52,037 nt of DNA from Bacteroidota bacterium (GTDB taxonomy: Bacteria; Bacteroidota; Bacteroidia; Cytophagales; Cyclobacteriaceae): NCBI GenBank assembly GCA_024280115.1, contig JAJRQT010000112.1, positions 1 to 52,037 on the forward strand. The letters are read 5' to 3'. Below, in pieces: positions 34,184-44,445 of the stretch; the first letter of the stretch is position 1; every line of letters begins with the position of its first letter. Under the pieces are notes generated by a model. The model was not told where the DNA came from. It saw only the letters and a program-made list of their open reading frames with translations, and did no database searches. A program made the position numbers and the translations under genes.

Positions 34184-34783
34184 ATGAAGTCATACCGGAT
34201 AATATTTTTCTTTCTACTTATTGGAGCAGATGTGTTTGCCCAAAGCTCAACAGATTATTTCAATCGCGCAGCTAATGAATATGTTTATAAAAATGAACAA
34301 ATAGCACTAAACACAATTGATACAGGTTTATCAAAATATCCCAATGATAAAAGTCTTACCAACCTGAAAGAGAAAATCCAGAAAGACAAAAAGGAGCAGG
34401 AGCAAAAACAGCAACAACAGGAGCAGCAAAACCAGGAAGATCAACAGAAAAAGGAGGAAGAGCAAAAACAAGATCAAAATCAGGAGCAGGAACAAAAAGA
34501 AGAGCAGCAAAAGGATCAGCAAGATCAGGAACAATCTGAAGATGATGAAAATGCCGAACAAAAAGATCAGTCTGAGCAAGCAAAACAAGAAGAAACTGAA
34601 GAGGAAGGAAAAGAGATGGAACAACCTCCAATGTCACGAAGTGAAAAACTTGAAAATCTCAATTTGACTGAAGAAAAAGCCAGAATGATTTTGGAAGCCA
34701 TGAAAAATAACGAAATTCAATATATACAACAGAACCAGCGCAAAGCCACTAAAAAACCTGATAGCGACAAACCTGACTGGTAA
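34184..34783 (+). CDS. BatC-like TPR protein with Gln/Glu/Lys-rich linker
   Basis: 199 aa from ATG 34184, chosen because it starts a clean signal peptide (MKSYRIIFFFLLIGADVFAQ); an earlier in-frame start at 34124 lies inside the preceding gene. A TPR-like region (about 20-65) is followed by a low-complexity stretch of about 80 residues rich in Q, E, K and D. The end SRSEKLENLNLTEEKARMIL with DKPDW matches, from memory, the BatC end (..E.A..iLeAmk..E...DW). It is the third gene of a short Bat-like operon; no BatD or BatE follows. Confidence 0.78.
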   Translation: MKSYRIIFFFLLIGADVFAQSSTDYFNRAANEYVYKNEQIALNTIDTGLSKYPNDKSLTNLKEKIQKDKKEQEQKQQQQEQQNQEDQQKKEEEQKQDQNQEQEQKEEQQKDQQDQEQSEDDENAEQKDQSEQAKQEETEEEGKEMEQPPMSRSEKLENLNLTEEKARMILEAMKNNEIQYIQQNQRKATKKPDSDKPDW

Positions 34784-34795
34784 TAACATATTAAA

Positions 34796-35977
34796 ATGAA
34801 AAAAGTATTTATTGTATCCTTCTCAAGAACTCCCTTTGGTAGCTTTGGGGGAAATTTATCATCATTGTCTGCTGTAGAGCTTGGTGCAATCAGTTCCAGG
34901 AAATCTTTGGAGAAAATTCAAATCGATCCACAGTTTGTCAATGAAATATTTTTGGGTAACGTAATTTCCGCAAATCTTGGCCAGGCTCCGGCTAAGCAAG
35001 TTTCAATAAAATCCGGTATTGGTGAAAATATCCCTTGTACCCTTATAAACAAAGTTTGCGCAAGCGGTATGAAGTCGGTTATGCTTGGAGCTCAAAGCAT
35101 TATGCTCGGGCTCAATGATGTTGTATTGGCAGGTGGTATGGAGAGTATGTCGAACATTCCATATTATATTCCCAAAGCTCGTTTTGGATATAAATTTGGA
35201 AATGGCGAATTAATTGATGGGTTGGTCCGGGATGGATTGTGGGAGCCATACCACGATTTTCTAATGGGAAATTGTGCTGAAAATACCGCATCAGAAATGA
35301 ATCTGACACGGCAACAGCAAGATGAATATGCCATAACTTCATATCAACGGGCAGCTGAATTTCAAAATGGTTCAATTGCTAATGATGAAATTGACGCTGT
35401 TGAGATAAAAGGCAGAAAAGGTGAGATGATGTTGATTGATAAAGATGAAGAAATTGATAAAGTAAATTTCGAAAAAATACCCAACCTCAAATCTGTTTTT
35501 AAGAAAGACGGAACGGTAACTGCTGCGAATGCTTCTACATTAAATGACGGTGCCGCAACCATGATTCTGATGAATGAAGATAAAGTAAAAGAGCTGAAGA
35601 TCAATCCTGTGGCTGAAATAATAGCATTTTCTGATGCTGCGCAGGATCCGCTCTGGTTTACTACCTCTCCTTCTCTTGCAATTCCCAAATTACTTAAGCA
35701 TGCGAATATAAAAAAGCAGGATATTGATCTTTATGAGATCAATGAGGCTTTTTCTGCCGTTGCCCTGGCCAATATGAAAATATTGGAAATTCCACATAAA
35801 AAGATAAATGTGTGCGGAGGTGCTGTTTCCATTGGCCATCCTTTGGGAGCTTCAGGTAGCAGGATTACCATGACCCTTGCCAATATCCTCAGGCACAAAA
35901 ATAAAAAATATGGAGTGGCATCTATTTGCAATGGGGGCGGAGGAGCATCCGCAATTTTATTGGAAAATGTGAATTAA
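34796..35977 (+). CDS. Acetyl-CoA C-acyltransferase (thiolase)
   Basis: A 393-aa thiolase, normal length. The acyl-binding Cys88 is in NKVCASGMKS; the NEAF motif, His348 in SIGHPLGASGSR and the second catalytic Cys378 in SICNGGGGASAI are all present. It would make or cleave acetoacetyl-CoA or longer 3-oxoacyl-CoA in the cytoplasm. It begins 12 bp after the BatC-like gene, so it may be read from the same transcript. Biosynthetic versus degradative role is not decided by sequence. Confidence 0.95.
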   Translation: MKKVFIVSFSRTPFGSFGGNLSSLSAVELGAISSRKSLEKIQIDPQFVNEIFLGNVISANLGQAPAKQVSIKSGIGENIPCTLINKVCASGMKSVMLGAQSIMLGLNDVVLAGGMESMSNIPYYIPKARFGYKFGNGELIDGLVRDGLWEPYHDFLMGNCAENTASEMNLTRQQQDEYAITSYQRAAEFQNGSIANDEIDAVEIKGRKGEMMLIDKDEEIDKVNFEKIPNLKSVFKKDGTVTAANASTLNDGAATMILMNEDKVKELKINPVAEIIAFSDAAQDPLWFTTSPSLAIPKLLKHANIKKQDIDLYEINEAFSAVALANMKILEIPHKKINVCGGAVSIGHPLGASGSRITMTLANILRHKNKKYGVASICNGGGGASAILLENVN

Positions 35978-35985
35978 ATATCAAA

Positions 35986-37314
35986 ATGCGTTTATTGTCT
36001 CAATTCATATTATTTCTATTATTTTCGGGGGCATCATTTTCCCTGCTTGCCCAACAAAAAATAACTACATATTACGACTCACTGAATCAACATATAAATA
36101 CCGTTTATTTTATAATCAATAATGACAGCAACCAAATTGATGGTCCTTTTAAAAAGTACCACCGCAATGGTGTGTTGGAAGCAGAAGGTCAATTTGTGGA
36201 TGGTGAAAAAGATGGGTTGTTTCAAGAATATTACGAAAATAGTATCATCCGTAGGACCATAAATTTTGAGCACGGACTCAAAAACGGTCCGGTTGAAGTT
36301 TATAATGATAGTGGAGATATTTTGCAAAAAGCACAATACCAAAATGATACATTGTCCGGGAAGCTTTATGTTTATTTTGATGATGGAAGTGTGAAAAACG
36401 AGAGTGAATTCAAAAAAGGAAAGCCGGATGGACTTGTGAAAGAGTATTTTAAATCTGGGAAATTGAAACAGGAGATCACTTATAAAAACGGAAAACCTAA
36501 CGGTCTTAGTAAAACATTTTACGAAAGTGGTGTTTTAAAAACTGAGGCCATGATGAAAAATGGACAGATGGATGGATATTTTAAAACATATTATCCGAAT
36601 GGTCAATTAGATACGGAATTTGAAAATGAAAATGGCGAAAAAACCGGAGCCTTTAAAACGTTTAATCCCGAGGGACAGCTTATCTTGGAGGGGCATTATG
36701 ATTCAGGAAAACTTCACGGAGAAAATAAGGCTTATTATGATGATGGAAAAATAAGGCATGAATACAAATATCAAAATGGTTTACAAACTGGCGATAACTT
36801 CCAGTATTATGAAAATGGTCAAATATCGCAATCATCTACCTTTTCGGGCCAGACTTTAAAAGAAGTCAGGAAGGAATATGATGAAAGTGGTATATTATTG
36901 AGTTCAAAATCATTTGTAAGCAAAAAGCCGGAGAACGAATGGATATTTTATTTTCCAAATGGAAAAGTAAAAAGAATTCAACACTATGAAAAAGGAAAAC
37001 TCAATGGACAGGAAGAAAATTATTATGAAAATGGAAATTTAAAATCTGCTGTAATATATCAAAATGATCTGATTATAGATATTTATAAAGAATATCATGA
37101 AAATGGTTCGATAAAATCTGAAACAAGTTATAAATTTGGGAGAAAACACGGACTGTACAGAGAGTTGTATGAAAATCAACAAATTAAAGTTGAAGGGAAA
37201 TTTGCCGGAAACAAAAAAATCGACGATTGGATATATTATAATTCTGATGGTACTAAAGTGAAAACAGAAGTTTATAAAAACAACAAGTTAATTAATACAT
37301 TACACGAGAATTAA
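35986..37314 (+). CDS. YwqK/MORN-type repeat protein, exported
   Basis: 442 aa from ATG 35986, which gives a signal peptide ([15 protein letters not shown]...LLAQ); an earlier start at 35926 overlaps the thiolase gene. Almost the whole mature part is made of some 15 repeats of about 23 residues such as [20 protein letters not shown] and [20 protein letters not shown], the MORN_2/YwqK motif. These beta-hairpin repeats are common in Bacteroidota; function is unknown (antitoxin or membrane-linked roles have been proposed for relatives). It starts 8 bp after the thiolase and ends 7 bp before purC. Confidence 0.85.
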   Translation: MRLLSQFILFLLFSGASFSLLAQQKITTYYDSLNQHINTVYFIINNDSNQIDGPFKKYHRNGVLEAEGQFVDGEKDGLFQEYYENSIIRRTINFEHGLKNGPVEVYNDSGDILQKAQYQNDTLSGKLYVYFDDGSVKNESEFKKGKPDGLVKEYFKSGKLKQEITYKNGKPNGLSKTFYESGVLKTEAMMKNGQMDGYFKTYYPNGQLDTEFENENGEKTGAFKTFNPEGQLILEGHYDSGKLHGENKAYYDDGKIRHEYKYQNGLQTGDNFQYYENGQISQSSTFSGQTLKEVRKEYDESGILLSSKSFVSKKPENEWIFYFPNGKVKRIQHYEKGKLNGQEENYYENGNLKSAVIYQNDLIIDIYKEYHENGSIKSETSYKFGRKHGLYRELYENQQIKVEGKFAGNKKIDDWIYYNSDGTKVKTEVYKNNKLINTLHEN

Positions 37315-37321
37315 GAATGAT

Positions 37322-38263
37322 ATGAGACCAGCATTAAAAGAGACGAATTTTCAGTTACCAGGACAAATTAATCTGTACAGAGGTAAAGTTAGAGACGTAT
37401 ATGAATTTGATAAAAAATTGATCATGATAGCCTCTGACCGTATATCAGCTTTTGATGTTGTATTACCAGAGCCCATTCCATATAAAGGCCAGATTTTAAA
37501 TCAAATTGCTGCTGAATATTTGGATGCTACGAAGCATATTGTTCCCAACTGGCTGGAAGAAACTCCTGATCCAAACGTATCAATTGGTAAGAAATGCGAT
37601 CCTTTCCAGGTCGAAATGGTCATACGAGGGTATTTGGCAGGGCATGCATGGCGGGAATACAGGGATGGAAAAAGATCTATTTGTGGTGTTCCTATGCCAG
37701 AAGGTTTAAAAGAAAATGATAAACTCCCCGGACCAATTTTAACACCGACAACCAAAGCACATGAAGGCCATGATGAAGACATATCGAGGGATGAAATTTT
37801 GAAGCAGGGGCTTGTTGGAGAAGCGGATTATATCAACTTGGAAAAATACACCAAAGCGCTTTTCCAGTTTGGAACTGAAATAGCAGCCAAACGTGATCTA
37901 ATCCTTGTGGACACAAAATATGAATTTGGAATATTTGAAGGTGAAATCTATCTGATTGATGAGGTTCATACGCCAGATTCTTCGAGATTTTTTTATGCGG
38001 AGGGTTATCAGGAAAGACAAGACAAAGGAGAAAAACAAAAACAACTTTCGAAAGAATTTGTGAGACAATGGCTGATAGAAAATGGGTTTCAAGGTTTAGA
38101 AGGGCAGCAGGTTCCGGAAATGACTGAAGAAGTTGTGAATAGTATTTCCAACAGATATGTTGAGTTATATGAAAACGTTACAGGAAATAAATTCAAAGCT
38201 CCTTCCAATGAAAATATATTGGAAAGGATAGAAACAAATATAAAAAAAGTACTTTTGCCCTGA
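37322..38263 (+). CDS. purC: Phosphoribosylaminoimidazole-succinocarboxamide synthase (PurC)
   Basis: A 313-aa SAICAR synthetase that joins aspartate to CAIR in purine synthesis. Typical blocks are [70 protein letters not shown] and the C-terminal [12 protein letters not shown]. It is the longer form seen in many Bacteroidota. It starts 7 bp after the MORN-repeat gene with an ATG and has no other purine gene next to it. Confidence 0.97.
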   Translation: MRPALKETNFQLPGQINLYRGKVRDVYEFDKKLIMIASDRISAFDVVLPEPIPYKGQILNQIAAEYLDATKHIVPNWLEETPDPNVSIGKKCDPFQVEMVIRGYLAGHAWREYRDGKRSICGVPMPEGLKENDKLPGPILTPTTKAHEGHDEDISRDEILKQGLVGEADYINLEKYTKALFQFGTEIAAKRDLILVDTKYEFGIFEGEIYLIDEVHTPDSSRFFYAEGYQERQDKGEKQKQLSKEFVRQWLIENGFQGLEGQQVPEMTEEVVNSISNRYVELYENVTGNKFKAPSNENILERIETNIKKVLLP

Positions 38264-38384
38264 TAATTCAATAAATTTCATTATTACATTTTCAGGAGAT
38301 CTGACTTTTTATAATAAAATAAAAGGGCAATCTCCAAAAGAGGAAAAATGAATAATAGAAGTTTGAATAAAAAATTTATTAGCT

Positions 38385-38768
38385 ATGAAATATACAATTG
38401 ATAAGAAAGAACAATACAGCATATTAAAACTTCAGGAAGAAAAATTGGACTCGCCTCTTTCGCCAATTTTAAAATCTGAATTTGTGACATTGAATGCAGA
38501 AGGGATTAAAAATATAATCATAGACCTCTCGGAAGTAAAATATGTTGATTCTTCCGGATTGAGCGCTTTGCTTGTAGGAAATAGAATTTACAATGAAGAT
38601 GGGGGCATTTTCATATTATCTTCCTTAAACGACCACGTGATGAAATTGATTAAGATCTCTCAGCTCAACAATGTATTAAACCTGTTACCAACTGTTGAAG
38701 AGGCGATTGATGCGGTTTTCTTAAAAACAATAGAAAGCGACCTTCAGGGAGATAGTGATATCGAATAA
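38385..38768 (+). CDS. STAS-domain protein (anti-sigma factor antagonist-like)
   Basis: A 127-aa single STAS domain. The phospho-acceptor region is VKYVDSSGLSALLVGNRIY, with adjacent Ser residues as candidates. Relatives act in partner-switching with an anti-sigma kinase; no kinase is nearby. It is separated from purC by 121 bp and is followed closely by rnz (11 bp). Bacteroidota relatives are often adjacent to rnz, so the link may be conserved (from memory). Confidence 0.9.
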   Translation: MKYTIDKKEQYSILKLQEEKLDSPLSPILKSEFVTLNAEGIKNIIIDLSEVKYVDSSGLSALLVGNRIYNEDGGIFILSSLNDHVMKLIKISQLNNVLNLLPTVEEAIDAVFLKTIESDLQGDSDIE

Positions 38769-38779
38769 ATTTCGTTTAC

Positions 38780-39697
38780 TTGATTTTTCAAATCAAAATC
38801 CTTGGAAATAATTCTGCGATTCCGGCTCATGACAGGAATCAAACTTCTCAATTGGTTCAACTTGACAGTCAATATGTACTGATAGATTGCGGGGAAGGAG
38901 CGCAAATGCAGCTCTCAAAATACAATATCCGGATTGGTAGGATAAAAACCATCCTGATCAGTCATTTACATGGAGATCATTATTTTGGATTAATTGGTCT
39001 GATCTCTACCATGCATCTATTTCACAGGAAGCATAAGCTGATAATATTTGCTCCTCCCGGACTTGAAAAAATCATTGAACTTCAGTTAAGGGCTTCTGAA
39101 ACCATTCTAAGATTTGAGTTGGAAATTATTCCATTAACCCATGATGGGATTAAAGAAATACATCGGGAAGAGCAATTTAATATTCAAGCGTTTCCTTTAG
39201 AGCATGGTATAGATTGCTATGGTTTTCTAATTAAAGAAAACAAGAAGCAATGGAGAATTAATAAATCAAAAATGCCGGATGACATCCTTATACAGGAAAT
39301 TATCAAATTAAAAAACGGGCATGATATCCTAAATGATGACGGATCTATCAAGTTTGCTTTGGAAAATTATACATTACCTCCTCGTCCTTCAAGGTCGTAT
39401 GCTTACGTCTCAGACACAGCTTACAGTGAAAACAATATTCAATATATTAAGAATGTTGATTTGCTGTATCACGAAGCGACATTCGGGGATGAAATGAAGG
39501 ACAGAGCGATATTGACAAACCATTCCACGGCAACACAAGCAGCGACAATTGCCAAAAAATCCGCAGTGGGCAAATTGCTGTTAGGTCATTATTCGACAAG
39601 GTATAAAGATCCGGCTCCTTTGCTCGATGAGGCTAAGTTGATATTCGAAAATTCCTACTTAACACAGGAAGGCGAAACAATAAGTCTAAAAGAATAG
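38780..39697 (+). CDS. rnz: Ribonuclease Z (tRNA 3'-endonuclease)
   Basis: A 305-aa metallo-beta-lactamase-fold nuclease that matures tRNA 3' ends, needed here because the two tRNA genes do not encode CCA. The zinc motif is H62-L-H64-G-D66-H67, with later sites LEHGIDCYGF, DTAYSE and NHSTATQAA. The start is TTG at 38780: the frame closes upstream at a TGA (38756) with no ATG between, and the protein begins normally (IFQIKILGNNSAIPAHDRNQTS). It lies 11 bp after the STAS gene and 6 bp before the next gene. Confidence 0.95.
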   Translation: MIFQIKILGNNSAIPAHDRNQTSQLVQLDSQYVLIDCGEGAQMQLSKYNIRIGRIKTILISHLHGDHYFGLIGLISTMHLFHRKHKLIIFAPPGLEKIIELQLRASETILRFELEIIPLTHDGIKEIHREEQFNIQAFPLEHGIDCYGFLIKENKKQWRINKSKMPDDILIQEIIKLKNGHDILNDDGSIKFALENYTLPPRPSRSYAYVSDTAYSENNIQYIKNVDLLYHEATFGDEMKDRAILTNHSTATQAATIAKKSAVGKLLLGHYSTRYKDPAPLLDEAKLIFENSYLTQEGETISLKE

Positions 39698-39703
39698 AAA
39701 GCC

Positions 39704-40501
39704 ATGAAGATCAATAATTCTATTCAGCGAAAAAAAACCAATCTATTCATTTTTTTGAGTGCGATTTTTCTCACCAACGCCATCGTAGCGGAAATTATTG
39801 GAGTAAAGATTTTCTCTATGGAATCGACTATGGGGTTTCAACCCGCTCAAATCAACTTATTTGGCGGTTATATTTTGGACTTTAATCTCACAGCCGGTGT
39901 TGTGATCTGGCCGGTTGTATTTATCACAACTGACGTAATCAATGAATATTTTGGTAAAAAGGGTGTACGTAAAATAAGTTTTCTGACCGCCTTTTTTATA
40001 GCATACATCTTCTTTGTGATTTATGGTGTCACTAAACTATCTCCCGCAGATTTCTGGATTGACTTGAATAGTAAAGATGCTGTTGGCAATCCCTTCAATA
40101 TCAATTACGCTTTTCATACAATTTTCCGACAAGGGCTTGGAATTATTATCGGTTCGCTAACCGCGTTTTTGATCGCCCAATTATTGGATGTATTCATATT
40201 CCAAAGGCTCAGACACATTACAGGGAAGAAAATGATCTGGTTGAGAGCTACCGGATCAACATTGATATCTCAACTCATAGATAGTTTTGTGGTCCTTGGT
40301 ATAGCCTTTTATATTTTTGGGAACTGGTCAATGTCACAGATTATTTCTGTCGGAATCATAAATTATATTTATAAATTTTCCATAGCCATTCTCCTTACTC
40401 CTTTACTTTATGTAGCTCATTTTTTTATTGATCGCTATTTAGGTCAGGATGTAGCAGATAAGATGGCCGATGAAGCGGGAGAGGATCTTTCTATTTTTTA
40501 A
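39704..40501 (+). CDS. Queuosine precursor transporter (YhhQ/VUT family)
   Basis: A 265-aa inner-membrane protein with about six hydrophobic segments. The family blocks are visible: FLTNAIVAEIIGVKIF, then WPVVFITTDVINEYFGKKGVRK and TGSTLISQLIDSFVVLGIAF. It imports queuine or preQ0/preQ1 for tRNA wobble modification. It begins 6 bp after rnz, which fits a tRNA-maturation theme. Confidence in the family is high; the exact precursor is not known. Confidence 0.93.
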   Translation: MKINNSIQRKKTNLFIFLSAIFLTNAIVAEIIGVKIFSMESTMGFQPAQINLFGGYILDFNLTAGVVIWPVVFITTDVINEYFGKKGVRKISFLTAFFIAYIFFVIYGVTKLSPADFWIDLNSKDAVGNPFNINYAFHTIFRQGLGIIIGSLTAFLIAQLLDVFIFQRLRHITGKKMIWLRATGSTLISQLIDSFVVLGIAFYIFGNWSMSQIISVGIINYIYKFSIAILLTPLLYVAHFFIDRYLGQDVADKMADEAGEDLSIF

Positions 40502-40572
40502 ATCCCTGAAAATCAGCCTTTAACAGGCCGTTAAAATGAGATCATTTAGAATTTTGAATTCCGAGAAGGTTT

Positions 40573-41310
40573 TTAATTTCTAAATATATTATCGCAAATA
40601 ATTGCCGCAGAAACGGCTACATTCAGAGATTCTGCTCTACCAATTCTGGGAATAGTAATTTTCTTATCAATATATCTTTCCAGCTCCGCACTTATTCCTT
40701 TAGATTCGTTTCCCAATAAAATAATCATTGGTTTGGTAAATTTTTCCCTGTGAATATTTTCGCCATCCAGCACAGCGCCATAAACCCGGTATGTCTGATG
40801 CTCTGCAAAAAAATCTTCCAGATTCATATAATGGAGATTCACCCTGGTAAAGGATCCCATGGATGCGTTGATTACTTTTGGATTGTAAAAATCGGCAGTG
40901 TCATGGCTTGCCAAAATAGTGTTTATACCGTACCAATCTGCTATACGCAATATAGTTCCCAAATTCCCGGGATCACTTATGCTATCTAAGGCCAATAGTA
41001 TATTCTGTCCATCAAGATTTGGTTCAACAACTTTAATCTTTGCAACAGCAACAGCGTATTCATTTGATTGAAAGGTCCCCAGCCCAACCAACTCCCTTTC
41101 ACTACAAATTTGAAATTGCAATTTATTTGATTCCCAGTCTGGGAATTCTGCTAAAAACTTTTCAGTCACAAATAACTGTTCAACTTCATAGTCAGAATTT
41201 ATCAACTCGACAACATTCTTTACTCCTTCCACTAAAAATGATGCGGCTTTCTTCCTGTATTTTTTTAATTTCAAACTTTTAACAAACTTTACCTGTTGTT
41301 TCGAAATCAT
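40573..41310 (-). CDS. TrmH/SpoU-family RNA 2'-O-methyltransferase
   Basis: 245 aa from the ATG at 41310 (MISKQQVKFVKSLKLKKYRK); an ATG at 41334 would overlap the start of tamL on the other strand. An N-terminal substrate-binding domain (EGVKNVVELINSDYEVEQLF) is followed by the SPOUT knot with its three motifs: DSISDPGNLGTILRIADWYG, ILLGNESKGIS and IGRAESLNVAVSAAII. It methylates ribose in rRNA or tRNA with SAM; the target is unknown. It is convergent with the queuosine transporter and divergent from tamL, with only 16 bp between starts. Confidence 0.93.
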   Translation of the reverse strand: MISKQQVKFVKSLKLKKYRKKAASFLVEGVKNVVELINSDYEVEQLFVTEKFLAEFPDWESNKLQFQICSERELVGLGTFQSNEYAVAVAKIKVVEPNLDGQNILLALDSISDPGNLGTILRIADWYGINTILASHDTADFYNPKVINASMGSFTRVNLHYMNLEDFFAEHQTYRVYGAVLDGENIHREKFTKPMIILLGNESKGISAELERYIDKKITIPRIGRAESLNVAVSAAIICDNIFRN

Positions 41311-41326
41311 AAGCGATAAAGAAAAG

Positions 41327-43753
41327 TTGGACAATCATTTTGCCAGGTCACTGTTTTTCATTCTATTAGTTTTTCTAATCCCGTCTTGTATGGGAGTGAG
41401 ATATTTGCAAGATGACGAATATTTGCTTCGAAGGCAAAAAATCGAAGGCAACGAAGAAATACCAAAAGATCGATTAGAAGGGTTATACCAATCTAAAGCA
41501 AACAAAAAATTTCCATTAATTCCTTTTGCTCCCTATGTATGGATTTACAATATGGGGGAAAGAGGATACGATTCGGCCAAAATAGAAGCTAAAATTGTGA
41601 AAATAGAGGCCAAATACGAGCATAAAAAAAATAAACATCTCGGTAAAGAAAACAAGCTTGCAAGAATAGACCGGTCTAAAAATAAAAAGATAGAGAAAAA
41701 ACTTCGGGATCTTGAAGATGGAAATATCTTAATGCGATGGGGAGAGCCACTGAGTGTTTATAATGAAGAGGATATTGAGCGAACGCGGAATCAAATGCAG
41801 CAATATCTTCAAAACCGTGGGTTTTTCGACGGTTCAGTAAAATATCAAACCAGGAATACTGAAAAAAGGGCGTTTGTCACTTATACTATCCAGGAAGATC
41901 GTCCGCACATAATAGATACTGTAAGATTTTTTACCTCCGATTCTATTATTCACAGACTCATTGAGTCTAATAAAGTGGAAAGTCTGATCAAAATCGGAGA
42001 TAATTACGATCAAAATAACCTAGTAAAGGAAAGAGAGCGTATTGAAAGATTATTGAGGAATAATGGCTTTTTTGACTTTAGCAGGCAATATATCGTCTTC
42101 GATGTACTCACGGATATACGTCCTTATGAGGTAGAAATTAACATGAGCATCCACGAACCGGCAAAACGTGGATTTCACAAACAATTCTCCATAGATTCTG
42201 TGATATTCGTAACAGATGCAAGTGCTGAACCCCGGCAGGAAGATCGATCTCATCTAAAGTATCATGGCGTCACCTATCAGTATTACCTCAAAAGATTTTC
42301 TAAAAAGGTACTGGATCAGAGGGTATTTATAAACCAGGGCAGCCAATACAGTATAAGTAACACACTGAACACTCAACGGCAACTGGCTTACCTCGATAAT
42401 TTTAAGTTTATCAATATTAACTATGATACTACGGGAGGCAGCTTTATTGCTAATATTTTTACAAGTCCGCTCCCAAAATACCAAATGACCAATGAGGTAG
42501 GACTTAATGTGACCCAAGGCTATCCGGGGCCTTTTTATAATTTATCTCTTAAAGACAGAAATATATTCGGAGGGCTGGAAAATCTTGAAATAACAGGATA
42601 CTTTGGGTTTGAGGGCGTCGCCAGTGCCACTACCAGCGATGTGTATAGCAGTGTAGAATCCGGTGCGAAACTGGCATTGATTTTCCCACAGTTTATCATG
42701 CCTGCCAGTGTAAATTTTAAAAGGAAAGTAGGTAAGTATAATCCCAATACAATATTCAGAACGGGATTTAATTTTACTAAAAGGCCGGAATATACTCGAA
42801 CTAATTTTTCCAATGCCCTGGTATATAATTGGCAAAAAGAGAGGAAACGCACCTATAGTTTCACATTATCAGAGTTAAGTTTGATCAATTCTCGAACGGA
42901 TCCATCATTTGATTCCTTGTTAATTGACTTAGAAAAAGAGGGAAATCCACTCATAAAATCATTTGAACCATCTTTCGTTTCAGCCATGAACTTTTACGTG
43001 ATGTACAATTTTAACCCGGATGATTTCTACGGAAACAAATCATCTTTATTAAAACTTACCGGCGAATCAGGTGGCGCTATATTTAACCTTTTTGAACCTG
43101 TAGGATTTGAAAAGAACAGGGCTGATACCATTCAACATTTCCAATATCTGAAATTTTCGTCTGATTTTCGAAGACATATAACCATAAATGAAACCAACGG
43201 AATAGCAACAAGATTCAATTTTGGCATTGCTTATCCCTATGGAAATAACAAAACTTTGCCTTATGAAAAATTCTTTTTTGCCGGAGGTAGTAATAGCCTG
43301 AGAGCCTGGCCTCCGAGAAGACTCGGCCCGGGAAGTCTCCCCCCGCAAAGAAATGAAAACCCAGGCAAAGATGGATTATTTAATTATAGCACGGAGAAAC
43401 CGGGAGAAATACTTATTGAGGCAAATATCGAATATAGAAGTAAATTGGTCGGTTTTATCGATTGGGCATTTTTTGTTGATGCCGGAAATGTCTGGAGATT
43501 TTATGAAAACCCGAATTTTCCCGGAGCTGATTTTAAACTGAACAGATTTTATAAAGAAATAGCTGTGGGAATGGGTTTAGGATTAAGACTTAATTTTTCC
43601 TTCCTGGTCATAAGGTTTGACTATGGCGTAAAAATGTATGACCCTGCCAGAGAGGAAGGTGAGAGATGGATTGGAGATAACCTTTCGTTGACCAATTGGC
43701 GCGGAGAGCCAGGGCAGGCACTCTGGAATATTGCCATCGGCTATCCATTTTAA
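41327..43753 (+). CDS. tamL: TamA/BamA-family outer-membrane assembly lipoprotein (TamL)
   Basis: 808 aa. The N-terminus is a lipoprotein signal with IPSC as lipobox, the mark of the Bacteroidota TamL variant, followed by VRYLQDDEYLLRRQKIEG and POTRA-like parts (about 110-390), then a 16-strand type barrel of the bacterial surface antigen family (LKDRNIFGGLENLEITGYFG ... FFAGGSNSLRAWPPRRLGPG ... WNIAIGYPF). It would help insert outer-membrane proteins. The start is TTG at 41327; no in-frame ATG precedes the signal. A TamB partner was not found in this window. Confidence 0.9.
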   Translation: MDNHFARSLFFILLVFLIPSCMGVRYLQDDEYLLRRQKIEGNEEIPKDRLEGLYQSKANKKFPLIPFAPYVWIYNMGERGYDSAKIEAKIVKIEAKYEHKKNKHLGKENKLARIDRSKNKKIEKKLRDLEDGNILMRWGEPLSVYNEEDIERTRNQMQQYLQNRGFFDGSVKYQTRNTEKRAFVTYTIQEDRPHIIDTVRFFTSDSIIHRLIESNKVESLIKIGDNYDQNNLVKERERIERLLRNNGFFDFSRQYIVFDVLTDIRPYEVEINMSIHEPAKRGFHKQFSIDSVIFVTDASAEPRQEDRSHLKYHGVTYQYYLKRFSKKVLDQRVFINQGSQYSISNTLNTQRQLAYLDNFKFININYDTTGGSFIANIFTSPLPKYQMTNEVGLNVTQGYPGPFYNLSLKDRNIFGGLENLEITGYFGFEGVASATTSDVYSSVESGAKLALIFPQFIMPASVNFKRKVGKYNPNTIFRTGFNFTKRPEYTRTNFSNALVYNWQKERKRTYSFTLSELSLINSRTDPSFDSLLIDLEKEGNPLIKSFEPSFVSAMNFYVMYNFNPDDFYGNKSSLLKLTGESGGAIFNLFEPVGFEKNRADTIQHFQYLKFSSDFRRHITINETNGIATRFNFGIAYPYGNNKTLPYEKFFFAGGSNSLRAWPPRRLGPGSLPPQRNENPGKDGLFNYSTEKPGEILIEANIEYRSKLVGFIDWAFFVDAGNVWRFYENPNFPGADFKLNRFYKEIAVGMGLGLRLNFSFLVIRFDYGVKMYDPAREEGERWIGDNLSLTNWRGEPGQALWNIAIGYPF

Positions 43754-43863
43754 TAATAGTAAAAATTTGAGGAAATTATTGCTGATATGTAAATCTATAA
43801 GATTTATGCATCTTTTGAATTCCACGATAGGGCTTATAAATTATACACTGAAAAAAATACAAT

Positions 43864-44445
43864 ATGCTTGATTGGTTAGATCAGATAGACAAACAGATCT
43901 TTTTATTTTTAAATGCTTTCAACTCCCCTTTTTCTGACCAATTGTGGTATTTGATCACCAATATTCCCTCATGGATTCCCTTCTATATGCTTTTACTGTT
44001 TTTTGTTATAAAGGTGTTTAAGAAAGATAGCATATACCTGATCGGAGGCATATTACTGGTGATTCTCTGTAGTGATCAATTTACTTCTTCGTTTATGAAA
44101 CCTTTTTTTGGCAGATTGAGACCTTGTCACGATGATGAAATTGGTCAACTGGTTCATATTGTAAAAAAATGTGGCGGACAATTCGGATTCGCTTCCGGGC
44201 ATTCTGCCAATTCATTTGGGTTAGCCATGTTTATCTGGATGGTTTTCAGACATTACTGGAAATGGGTCTGGCTGATTTTTGTTTGGGCATTTGCGGTTGC
44301 ATTTAGCAGAATAATGGTCGGAGTGCATTATCCCGGAGACATTATTGCAGGTGGACTTGTTGGAATACTTTTCGGCTGGTTGCTTTTCAAAATTACTGAA
44401 GAAGTATTTTTCAGAATGAAACTTGAGCCTATTATAAAAAATTAA
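43864..44445 (+). CDS. PAP2-family membrane phosphatase
   Basis: A 193-aa integral membrane protein with about five to six segments. The three phosphatase motifs are KPFFGRLRPCHD (K-x6-RP), FASGHSANSF (PSGH-like, Ala for Pro) and SRIMVGVHYPGD (SR-x5-H-x3-D). It would dephosphorylate a lipid such as undecaprenyl diphosphate or phosphatidic acid; the exact lipid is unknown. Its last 14 bases overlap tail-to-tail with the LytTR gene. Confidence 0.93.
   Translation: MLDWLDQIDKQIFLFLNAFNSPFSDQLWYLITNIPSWIPFYMLLLFFVIKVFKKDSIYLIGGILLVILCSDQFTSSFMKPFFGRLRPCHDDEIGQLVHIVKKCGGQFGFASGHSANSFGLAMFIWMVFRHYWKWVWLIFVWAFAVAFSRIMVGVHYPGDIIAGGLVGILFGWLLFKITEEVFFRMKLEPIIKN

Noticed and set aside
34331..34637. 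Leu/Phe-rich minus-strand ORFs
   Set aside because: Antisense reading of the Gln/Glu/Lys-rich low-complexity part of the BatC-like gene.
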